Below, piece after piece: positions 1 to 6,843 of a DNA stretch of 11,902 nucleotides. The stretch lies in contig JAIOTM010000277.1 in assembly GCA_021106755.1 (NCBI GenBank), positions 1-11,902 of the forward strand, in the 5' to 3' direction. Position numbers and translations under genes: made by a program. The notes beneath the pieces were generated by a model. It did no database searches. It saw nothing but the letters and a program-made list of their open reading frames with translations, and was not told where the DNA came from. The first letter of the stretch is position 1, and every line of letters begins with the position of its first letter. The DNA comes from Candidatus Cloacimonadota bacterium (GTDB lineage: Bacteria; Cloacimonadota; Cloacimonadia; Cloacimonadales; JAIOQZ01).

Positions 1-69
1 ACGGATTTAGTGCTATTCGCAAAGTCCTGTTTCATTATGTGGGTTGAAATATTTATTATGATAATTCGG

Positions 70-543
70 TTACTTCTCTTGCAATACCGGAGCCAGGATT
101 TTTTTCTCTTCTACCGCACTATGGCTGATAACCTCTTTGATTACACCGCCAAACATTTTACCAAGCAGTCCCATATTCATTGAACTTATCCAAACCTGTC
201 CATTGCTATCTTCGTAAACCCCAATCCGGCAGGGCATAATTGCCGTGACCTTTTTATTGCGGTCGTCCTGAAGGATTTCGTTAGCATGAGATGGTTTGCA
301 TATAGATAGTATCTGAATCGGGGTCATGCCCGGAAAATCGTTATTATTAAGGCATTCCTGCATATCGTAAACTCGCTGTATATCCCAGCCCTGGTTATAG
401 ATTTCGTCTTCAATCTTTTCCATTGTAGTAGGGAAATCGTACTTACTCGGCAGGACGTTAAGCATCAATCCCGGCATAATAAACCAGATAGCTACCGCAA
501 CGACAACAGCACCAACGAGAAAACCTGAAATGAACGTTTTCAT
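70..543 (-). CDS. DUF302 domain protein with N-terminal membrane anchor
   Basis: A 157-residue protein of unknown biochemical role. Residues about 4-24 form one hydrophobic segment (GFLVGAVVVAVAIWFIM), so it is probably an inner-membrane protein with its domain outside the cytoplasm. Residues about 35-140 match the DUF302 (COG3439) pattern: an amphipathic helix, then ILSICKPSHANEIL (78-91), then IMPCRIGVYED followed by GQVWISSMN (102-123). Cys82 and Cys105 lie in these two conserved blocks. The ATG at 541-543 has a good ribosome binding site (AAGGAG, plus-strand 549-554, five bases away). It is transcribed divergently from the ABC-transporter operon and stands alone in this window. DUF302 proteins are often found near redox or sulfur genes, but nothing here fixes a function. 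Family assignment is good; function is unknown. Confidence 0.85.
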   Translation of the reverse strand: MKTFISGFLVGAVVVAVAIWFIMPGLMLNVLPSKYDFPTTMEKIEDEIYNQGWDIQRVYDMQECLNNNDFPGMTPIQILSICKPSHANEILQDDRNKKVTAIMPCRIGVYEDSNGQVWISSMNMGLLGKMFGGVIKEVISHSAVEEKKILAPVLQEK

Positions 544-562
544 AAATACTCCTTATGTACAA

Positions 563-591
563 ATTTTCAAAAGCATGATGTTTTTTGTCAA
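563..591 (-). promoter_or_regulatory. Sigma70-type promoter of the DUF302 gene
   Basis: Read on the minus strand, a perfect TTGACA (plus 586-591) is followed after exactly 17 bases by GAAAAT (plus 563-568), which matches TATAAT at four of six positions. Transcription would begin near 556, leaving a very short leader that starts at the ribosome binding site. The spacing and the perfect -35 make it convincing, although the -10 is only fair. Confidence 0.55.
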
Positions 592-609
592 CAAATGCCT
601 GACTGAATA

Positions 610-693
610 ATGAATTTCATTGACATTGACACCGTTAACGCCAACGTCAACCTGAAAAAATATATCAGAAAAGCTCGCGAAAACCGGAAGTAA
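610..693 (+). other. Possible 27-codon mini-ORF or operator region in the divergent intergenic space
   Basis: An ATG at 610 opens a 27-codon frame (MNFIDIDTVNANVNLKKY then a basic tail KARENRK) ending in TAA at 691-693. No ribosome binding site is visible, so translation is doubtful. The same DNA also holds two TTGACA hexamers back to back (620-631), a perfect CGTTAACG palindrome (633-640) and a GTCAA (646-650) complementary to TTGAC. It could therefore be an operator for one or both divergent genes instead of a gene. The two readings compete and neither is secure. Confidence 0.2.
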
Positions 694-719
694 CATATAC
701 CGCTACAGCGGGTTGTAAT
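690..719 (+). promoter_or_regulatory. Weak candidate promoter for the permease-ATPase-TamB operon
   Basis: GTAACA (690-695, four of six to TTGACA) and TGTAAT (714-719, five of six to TATAAT) are separated by 18 bases. A start near 726 would precede the 11-bp repeat and the permease start. A small hairpin (CCGC 700-703, GCGG 708-711) falls inside the spacer. It is the best sigma70-like pair found upstream of the operon, but it is weak. Confidence 0.25.
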
Positions 720-731
720 AAAAGGTGATTA

Positions 732-791
732 ATGCTTAATAAGCTGGAAAGAAGCCGGAAAGAAACTGGTAAGAAGTTGGTAAGAAACTAA
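732..791 (+). CDS. Possible 19-residue basic leader peptide upstream of the permease
   Basis: The ATG at 732 opens MLNKLERSRKETGKKLVRN and stops at TAA 789-791, one base before the ATG at 793 that begins the ancestral permease frame. A good Shine-Dalgarno-like sequence AAAGGTGAT (721-729) lies a few bases upstream and matches the 16S anti-SD complement well. The ATG at 793 has no clear site of its own, so translational coupling from this frame could be how it is initiated. The coding content comes almost wholly from the 11-bp tandem repeat, so the frame may be accidental. It is not a recognised family; seven or eight of the 19 residues are Lys or Arg. Confidence 0.3.
   Translation: MLNKLERSRKETGKKLVRN
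744..787 (+). repeat. 11-bp imperfect tandem repeat, four units
   Basis: Four consecutive 11-base units, CTGGAAAGAAG, CCGGAAAGAAA, CTGGTAAGAAG and TTGGTAAGAAA, end at 787, five bases before the ATG at 793. Units 1 and 3, and 2 and 4, share their last base, which suggests a 22-bp ancestor that doubled. The 11-base period is close to one DNA helical turn. The purine-rich GGTAAGAA copies sit where a ribosome binding site is expected. Confidence 0.85.
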
Positions 792-792
792 T

Positions 793-876
793 ATGTTTAA
801 ATCCCTGCTGTTTTATCTCTCAGGTTTTGCTTTTGCCTGAAACAAGAAGTGGATAAACTACGAGTCGCTTTTTATA
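793..876 (+). other. Interrupted N-terminal codons of the LolC-type permease (in-frame TGA)
   Basis: Read in frame with the permease that starts at 877, these 28 codons give MFKSLLFYLSGFAFA, a TGA at 838-840, then NKKWINYESLFI leading straight into the first membrane helix. LolC/LolE/FtsX-type permeases normally have exactly such a cytoplasmic start: an amphipathic helix, a basic KK-type patch, then the helix. These codons are therefore very probably ancestral coding sequence. The TGA corresponds to one codon; CGA (Arg, expected from the basic patch) or TGG would each be one base away. Possible causes are a real nonsense mutation, a sequencing or assembly error, or programmed readthrough. TGA ends both the TamB-like and the oxidoreductase genes here, so a changed genetic code is unlikely. 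Confidence 0.7.
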
Positions 877-2019
877 ATGCTTGGAGTAGTAATCGCGGTA
901 GCGGCTTTATTAGTCTCTTTTGCTTTGTTTGAAGGCTACGAAAATGCTCTGAAAGAAGTTATTCTCGGTGCTAACGCCCATGTTTACATTTTTCGCTCTG
1001 GTTCTGATGACCTGAGTAAAGAGGATATGCGACGCATTCGTGAAGTTCTGGATTCGCAAACCGAAATTTCCACTTACGCACCAATTATCCTGACTCAGGC
1101 CCTTGCCGTGAATAAAGAGCAGCATGCCGGAATACTTCTGCGGGGAATTGAACCGGATGGAGAAGAACTACCCACTGCTTTTCGGAAATATGTGCAGACT
1201 GGTTCCGCAGAGTTGAGTAATCCATTGGACACCGTAATTGGGGTACGACTGGCAGACCAGCTTGGAGTAACAGTCGGCGATTCCATTAAACTGGTAAGTC
1301 CAATGCGAACCAGAATTACCCCAATGGGTATCCGAAGCCGTTCCCGAAAATTTAGGATCTCAGGTCTCTACCAATCCGGGATGTACGAATACGACAGCAG
1401 ATTTGTCTTCACCCGCTTAGAAACAGCGAGTCAATTTGCCTCCATAGGCAATCAAGTTTCATCAGTCGAGATTAAGCTTCATTCTGATGAAGTAGAAAAC
1501 GCCGATGCTCTCGCTTACGAATGGGAAAAAGAGTTGGGGCTTGGTTTTCAGGTTGTATCGTGGATTTTTTACAACGGGAATCTGTTTACTATCATTGTTC
1601 TGGAGAAATGGATATTATTTATCATCATGTCGTTGCTGGTGATAATTGCTTCATTCAATGTTGTTAGTGCAACGGCAACCAGCCTCATGGAGCATCAGGG
1701 GGAGATTGGTATTCTTAAAGCGTATGGCATGACTAACGCGAACCTGAAGCTGATTTTTCTCTCCCGCATGATAGTATTGGCTACCATTGCTACGGCAGTT
1801 GGCGAAGCCTTTGGCTGGATAATGGGCGTGTTTTTAACTAGGCAGACTCTTTACCAGTTGAAAGGAGATGTCTATTTCGTTGACGAGATAAACGTGCATT
1901 TTTCCTGGCAGAATTGCCTGTTAGTATTTGGTGTTACTATGTTAATAGTTGCCTTGTCCACCTTGATACCACTACGGCGGATAAGTCAACTTAAGGTTGT
2001 GGAAATCCTGCGCGGATAA
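877..2019 (+). CDS. LolC/LolE-type (FtsX/MacB family) ABC transporter permease
   Basis: Membrane subunit of a type VII ABC transporter, most likely a lipoprotein-releasing system that extracts lipoproteins from the inner membrane for transfer towards the outer membrane. The 380 visible residues show the family layout: membrane helix 1 (about 2-20), a MacB-like periplasmic domain (about 21-244), then three helices at about 245-268, 293-321 and 347-366. After helix 2 comes ATATSLMEHQGEIGILKAYGM, the FtsX coupling region that contacts the ATPase; the tail KVVEILRG is typical. The ATG at 877 lacks a ribosome binding site, and similarity continues upstream to 793 across a TGA, so this start gives a protein without its cytoplasmic N-terminal helix. 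Only one permease is present, so a homodimer (LolF-like) or a partner elsewhere is needed. The ATPase gene follows after 39 bases. Confidence 0.85.
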   Translation: MLGVVIAVAALLVSFALFEGYENALKEVILGANAHVYIFRSGSDDLSKEDMRRIREVLDSQTEISTYAPIILTQALAVNKEQHAGILLRGIEPDGEELPTAFRKYVQTGSAELSNPLDTVIGVRLADQLGVTVGDSIKLVSPMRTRITPMGIRSRSRKFRISGLYQSGMYEYDSRFVFTRLETASQFASIGNQVSSVEIKLHSDEVENADALAYEWEKELGLGFQVVSWIFYNGNLFTIIVLEKWILFIIMSLLVIIASFNVVSATATSLMEHQGEIGILKAYGMTNANLKLIFLSRMIVLATIATAVGEAFGWIMGVFLTRQTLYQLKGDVYFVDEINVHFSWQNCLLVFGVTMLIVALSTLIPLRRISQLKVVEILRG

Positions 2020-2058
2020 AAAACCCACACAGGACAAAATGGGATAAAAGGAATTTAC

Positions 2059-2730
2059 ATGTATTTACTGGAAACTGAAAAGATAGTGAAAACCTTCAAT
2101 GATACAGGAGAAAAACTCTTAATTCTGAATGGAATAGATTTCAGAGTTGAAAGAGGTGAAATGGTGGCGATTACCGGAGAATCGGGTAGCGGGAAAAGCA
2201 CTTTGCTACATATCCTCGGACTGTTAGATAAGCCTGACAGCGGCTGTGTCAGATTCAATGGTGAACTTGCTCCCACAGAAGACAAACTGCTTTCTAAGTT
2301 TCGCAACCAGAATATCGGATTTGTTTTTCAGTTCCATTATCTTCTGGAAGATTTCAACGCGCGGGAAAACGTTGCCATGCCACGCTTGATAGGCACAGGC
2401 AACAGAAGCGAAAGTCTTCGTATCGCTCAGGATTTGCTTTCCAGCTTAGGAATGCAACACCGTCTGAACCATTATCCAAATCAGTTAAGCGGCGGTGAAC
2501 AGCAACGGGTAGCAATCGCCAGAGCATTAATAAATAAACCTGACATTGTTTTCGCGGATGAACCAACAGGCAACCTCGATGCTAAACACAGCAATGAAAT
2601 AATATCGTTAATCGAAGAACTCAACCGTGACATGAAGCAGACATTTGTTATTATAACCCACGATAAGAGCATTTCCAGCAGAATGCAGAAGTCTTACACG
2701 ATGCAAGACGGTGCTTTGCGACTCGGTTAG
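2059..2730 (+). CDS. lolD: LolD-type ABC transporter ATP-binding protein
   Basis: Cytoplasmic ATPase that powers the adjacent LolC/LolE-type permease. At 223 residues it has the usual length of LolD/MacB-type ATPases and all motifs are intact: Walker A GESGSGKST (40-48), Q-loop VFQ (89-91), signature LSGGEQQRV (143-151), Walker B IVFADE (163-168), D-loop GNLD (171-174) and switch His201 in ITHD. The Q-loop continuation FQFHYLLEDFNARENV closely follows the FQFHHLLPEFTALENV stretch typical of LolD, which favours lipoprotein release over the macrolide or cell-division branches (MacB, FtsE). The ATG has AAAGGA seven to eight bases upstream. It lies between the permease and the TamB-like gene with short gaps, so one operon is likely. 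The family is certain; the LolD label is probable. Confidence 0.92.
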   Translation: MYLLETEKIVKTFNDTGEKLLILNGIDFRVERGEMVAITGESGSGKSTLLHILGLLDKPDSGCVRFNGELAPTEDKLLSKFRNQNIGFVFQFHYLLEDFNARENVAMPRLIGTGNRSESLRIAQDLLSSLGMQHRLNHYPNQLSGGEQQRVAIARALINKPDIVFADEPTGNLDAKHSNEIISLIEELNRDMKQTFVIITHDKSISSRMQKSYTMQDGALRLG

Positions 2731-2757
2731 GTACTTTAAGGAGAAACGGGGTTTTTA

Positions 2758-5700
2758 GTGAAACGTAAAAAATGGCTGCTTATAATTGTCGCGGTCATTT
2801 TTTTGCTTTATCTCGCTGTCTGGGGTACATTCCGGTTTGTACATATCGACGAATATGCCCGGTCGAAAGTTATTGAAGTACTTAGCAGACAACTCAACGC
2901 GGAAGTTGGAATCGGAGATTTCTCGGTTAACGACAGGGTAATTCTGGTGGATTCTCTGACAATCCGCACACGGGATAAAAAAGCGGATGTATCAATTCAG
3001 CGGATTTACATCAGCTATAACCTGTTCAGCTTAGTATTCAGCGGTTTTGATGTTTCCGGTGCTATTGGCAAAATCTTTGTGGAACAACCTGATATAGCGT
3101 TATGTTTCACTTCAGATAACCTTAAAAAACAAGAGAAAAAAGCTGGGAAAAGCAAAAAATTTGAGTCCACGGATATATCGTCATATTTTAATAAACTCCC
3201 CGACATATCGGCGTATTTCCAGCGTTTGGTAATAAACAACGGTCAGGTGAGCATTGACTATCAGGATTCGACTTTGCATATTCACGAAGTTATTGACAGC
3301 ATCAATCTGGAAATCGTCAATACCTTTACAACATCGCTCTTGTTAACAGCTGAAAAGGATGAAGGTGAGCTTCAATTAAAAGGCACGCTTGCGGGTAACA
3401 CCCCCCAGGAGTTTCTGTTGCAACTGACTAATCTTCAGCCTGGAAGTCTGGAATCAGCGTTGTTCAGCGATTTAGAAGTGACTCTCGGCGCACAGGTTCG
3501 TTATCATTCCGGTTCGCTGGAATACCGATTAACAGCGAGTAATCCAGGGCTGGTTGTTCAGAATATACAGATTCAGGCGGATTCAGTTGTTGTTTCTGGA
3601 AATTCCCGGACGCTTCATGTTGATATACCGGTTCTATGGGTTGATCGGGAGCATGCGGAAGTAAGCGCGACAATATTCAATCCGTTTTCGGGAAAGCGGA
3701 AAATCGAAGGCGTTTTGAAGGGTGCGGTAAAACTGAGGAACTGGGAAAAAGACCTTTGTGGTGAAGCCCGGATTATTGCGAGAATTCGGGGACAATTATC
3801 AAAACCAAACATCGATTCACGGTTAACCACAACTCAGGTTATGTACAAGAATTACCCTTTCGGCTCAGTACAACTGATGGCAAAACTCAATGAAACAGGG
3901 ATTGAGCTTACTATAGAAGAACTTCTATTCCAGAATAATCTTCTCACAGGTTCGGGGTTTTATTCTAAAAACGGCACAGCGAGTGTACGGCTTTATGGTA
4001 AGAATTTTACTTACCCGGTTTCTGACCATAGTATTTGCTCTGACATTGAAACACAGGTGGACTACGACTCAACCGGAATCAAGGCTTTGCTCCAGTTGAA
4101 GCGAACCTCAGTTATTGGTAAAACCATAGATGTCCGCAATCTGCGTGGATTCGCGAGATTGGTGAATGACAGCCTGTTTGTCAGGTTAGAGCCGAAGATA
4201 AGTGATATTAACCAATCCAGTAACGCTTTCCGTTTGGAAGCTACCGGAAATATCAGAGATATGACATTCAACTCAGACCTGCAACTTTATCGAATGGGGA
4301 TTAACTCACTGCTCGTGCCGGAGAAAAGGAATTCAGACTTACCTGCACTGAACGGCTCAGTTACAGTAAAGTACAATCCCAATAACCTTACGACAAATCT
4401 TCGGTTGAGAGTTTATGACGAGCAGTATGGTCAGCTTGATGGTTTTTTATATGGTGACGCGGTATTTGATTTTCTACATGACCGCTCATATTTAAGTCTC
4501 TATTCTCGCAGTGGTAAGTATAAATTCGAGCCATTCGCCTTTGATATACAGGCTGCCGGAACTCTGGACAGTCTGCAAACAATCAATTCTTCCATCAACG
4601 ATGATATTAAGCTGAACGTCTGGGCAAAATTTCAACCTGAGTTTGATTTTGGTCTCTCTCTCGAAGCTGAGAAAATATCGCTTCCAGGCTATCTCCGGTA
4701 TTTCATGAATTATTATGAGGCTCAACAACTTCCGGGGAAACTCAGTTTTAATCTGGCATTTAACAGCAAACAACAACAGAAATTCAGTGGTTGGGCAAAG
4801 CTAACGGATTTTCGGGTAAAGCACTTTGGCAATCTGGAGTTAAGTACAACTATCAACGGTACAACCAGCCGTTTCGACTTAAAGGAGATTTCCCTCTCAC
4901 GCCAAGACGAAATTCTCGCGACAGCGGGAATGACCATATCGCTGAAACCGGAGTTTCAGATTGAGAGCACCGTTTCTGTTGATGAATTAGACCTTCGCAA
5001 GCTTGGAGTACCTGAGCAGCTTTCAGGCATTGCGACCGTTAATGCAGAGGTTGATTTGATTGAGGGAGATATTATTTTTGATGTTCAGGTCGCCGGACAA
5101 CAGTTAAACATATTTGGAATTTTCGCGGATTCGTTAAACGCGAGCATCAGACAGGAGCCTCAGCTTCTTGTAATTGAGAAATTGAACTCAGGGAAATCCA
5201 AATACTATGATATGGCTTTCACTGGCTCAATTGGTTATCACCTGATTACAAGAGAAATATACAAATCAGACAATCTCTTAATCGCGGAATTCAACGGTGA
5301 TTTAATGCGGTTTCTTTCTGACAGTATTGAGCCTTTGCACCATGGTAGATCAATGGGAAGGCTTAACTTGCAGGTTAGTATTGACGAGGATGGTCTTTCT
5401 GTTCGCCGCGGATATTTCAGAATGGAGAAAGGTAAGATACAAGTGGACACTCAGCCACTGGATGTTGAGAATTTCAATCTCTTTCTCACTATTGAAGATA
5501 ATCAGCTTGATATAAAGGATTTCCGGTTCAAAATTGGCAACGGCTACTTAAAAGTAGCTAATGAGCATACTGGATATTCCCATGATTTTGTCTTAGGCAT
5601 GCTACAATTGGGAATATTTCACATCAGAACTGACGATGAAGGACTTCTTATAAATATCCCCGCGTTTACACCCGGGCATACAATGAGCAATGTGCGGATT

Positions 5701-6843
5701 ACCGGTCGGAACAGGAAAGAATTGCTTGTTAAAGGGCCATTCGAAGATATTGAAATAATCGGGGACGTGGAAATTTCCGACAGCGAGGCGATTTTCCCTC
5801 CGGGTGTCAAGAATCTGCTGAGTCTGTTTACTAACAATATCAATTTTAATACTAACGATAGAGACATATCGGAAGAACGCGTTTCACTACCGTTGAATTT
5901 AGATGTAATTGTCAGGCTGAAAGAGAATATTCGTTATGTAACCACTCCGGCGGATTTAATAATTCGGGACGACAGTTTTATCCACCTGAAATATGACAAG
6001 GAGAGGTTTACTGTTGAGCAAGCTGAGTTCCTGTCGGAACGGGGTACATTGGAAATGTTCGGTATAATGTTTGATGTTGATTATGTGGAGATTATACTCG
6101 GCAAGTTTATGAAGCAACCCAGAATTGTAGGAAAATTTCTGCATCGGGCGGCGGACGGTTCAATGATTTCGCTACATGTTTTTCCTTCGGATGGATCAGA
6201 TACAAGTGGATTTCTTAAATTTGAGCTTACAAGCGATAACGCGGACGACACAGATATGTTGGATATTCTTACGAAGTTGCGTTACAACAGAGGTGATGCA
6301 GACTTGTCTGCTCAGGAAGAGAGAGAGCTTCTGCAGGATGAAGCTATTATGATGGCAGGTTCTGGTTTGAGTAGCACCTATATTGATCCGCTGATTTCTC
6401 CTCTGGAAAATCGTCTGCGCCAGTTTTTAAGGTTAGACTTCCTCTACATCAAATTTGGAATTGTGGAGAACTTGTTTACTAAGTACGCACAGTCTGATAC
6501 CGGAAATGAACTGAATAACACCGATACGGGACAGGAAGACTGGCAAGATACCGGTAGTAGTATATTATTAAACAAATTATCGCTTTCTCTCGGAAAATAT
6601 GTTTACGAGAAATTATTCACGGAATATACAGGTACAATTGTCGAAACAACCGATATTGAATCAAAAGAGATGCAAATCTCACACGATTTCACTTTCCGTT
6701 ACGATTTGCCAAAACGCTATAAAATACAATATACTTACCGGATTGACCGGGAAACGGAGATAAATAGCCATGAGGTTATGTTGTCTCGTGCTTTCCGGTT
6801 CTGGTGGAATGGAGCTTCCAGACTTCCTAAGGAGAATATGTGA
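2758..6843 (+). CDS. tamB: TamB/AsmA-like envelope protein (DUF490 at C-terminus)
   Basis: A 1361-residue protein expected to span the periplasm as a long hydrophobic beta-groove bridging inner and outer membranes, where TamB proteins move phospholipids and assist outer-membrane protein assembly. Residues 6-25 (WLLIIVAVIFLLYLAVWGTF) are an uncleaved membrane anchor. The next block (LNAEVGIGDFSVN, then VDSLTI) is the AsmA-like opening. Long repetitive beta-rich sequence follows. The end is TamB-like (about 985-1361), with GDVEISDSEAIFPPG near 1000 and YVTTPADLIIRDD near 1060, finishing in the strand LSLGKYVYEKLF and an aromatic tail. It is slightly longer than E. coli TamB (1259). The only possible start is the GTG at 2758, since an in-frame TAA lies at 2737. 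AAGGAG (2738-2743) is an unusual 14 bases away, although GGGG (2748-2751) is closer. No TamA/BamA gene is present here. Confidence 0.88.
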   Translation: MKRKKWLLIIVAVIFLLYLAVWGTFRFVHIDEYARSKVIEVLSRQLNAEVGIGDFSVNDRVILVDSLTIRTRDKKADVSIQRIYISYNLFSLVFSGFDVSGAIGKIFVEQPDIALCFTSDNLKKQEKKAGKSKKFESTDISSYFNKLPDISAYFQRLVINNGQVSIDYQDSTLHIHEVIDSINLEIVNTFTTSLLLTAEKDEGELQLKGTLAGNTPQEFLLQLTNLQPGSLESALFSDLEVTLGAQVRYHSGSLEYRLTASNPGLVVQNIQIQADSVVVSGNSRTLHVDIPVLWVDREHAEVSATIFNPFSGKRKIEGVLKGAVKLRNWEKDLCGEARIIARIRGQLSKPNIDSRLTTTQVMYKNYPFGSVQLMAKLNETGIELTIEELLFQNNLLTGSGFYSKNGTASVRLYGKNFTYPVSDHSICSDIETQVDYDSTGIKALLQLKRTSVIGKTIDVRNLRGFARLVNDSLFVRLEPKISDINQSSNAFRLEATGNIRDMTFNSDLQLYRMGINSLLVPEKRNSDLPALNGSVTVKYNPNNLTTNLRLRVYDEQYGQLDGFLYGDAVFDFLHDRSYLSLYSRSGKYKFEPFAFDIQAAGTLDSLQTINSSINDDIKLNVWAKFQPEFDFGLSLEAEKISLPGYLRYFMNYYEAQQLPGKLSFNLAFNSKQQQKFSGWAKLTDFRVKHFGNLELSTTINGTTSRFDLKEISLSRQDEILATAGMTISLKPEFQIESTVSVDELDLRKLGVPEQLSGIATVNAEVDLIEGDIIFDVQVAGQQLNIFGIFADSLNASIRQEPQLLVIEKLNSGKSKYYDMAFTGSIGYHLITREIYKSDNLLIAEFNGDLMRFLSDSIEPLHHGRSMGRLNLQVSIDEDGLSVRRGYFRMEKGKIQVDTQPLDVENFNLFLTIEDNQLDIKDFRFKIGNGYLKVANEHTGYSHDFVLGMLQLGIFHIRTDDEGLLINIPAFTPGHTMSNVRITGRNRKELLVKGPFEDIEIIGDVEISDSEAIFPPGVKNLLSLFTNNINFNTNDRDISEERVSLPLNLDVIVRLKENIRYVTTPADLIIRDDSFIHLKYDKERFTVEQAEFLSERGTLEMFGIMFDVDYVEIILGKFMKQPRIVGKFLHRAADGSMISLHVFPSDGSDTSGFLKFELTSDNADDTDMLDILTKLRYNRGDADLSAQEERELLQDEAIMMAGSGLSSTYIDPLISPLENRLRQFLRLDFLYIKFGIVENLFTKYAQSDTGNELNNTDTGQEDWQDTGSSILLNKLSLSLGKYVYEKLFTEYTGTIVETTDIESKEMQISHDFTFRYDLPKRYKIQYTYRIDRETEINSHEVMLSRAFRFWWNGASRLPKENM

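Noticed and set aside
1..69. Downstream flank of the DUF302 gene
   Set aside because: Short plus-strand frame is a shadow running into the DUF302 gene; no terminator hairpin or partial gene could be supported.
838..840. TGA as a recoded sense codon (Trp, Gly or selenocysteine)
   Set aside because: TGA is used as the terminal stop of the TamB-like gene (6841-6843) and of the dehydrogenase (7932-7934), and another interruption uses TAA. No selenoprotein context or SECIS-like hairpin is evident just after 838.
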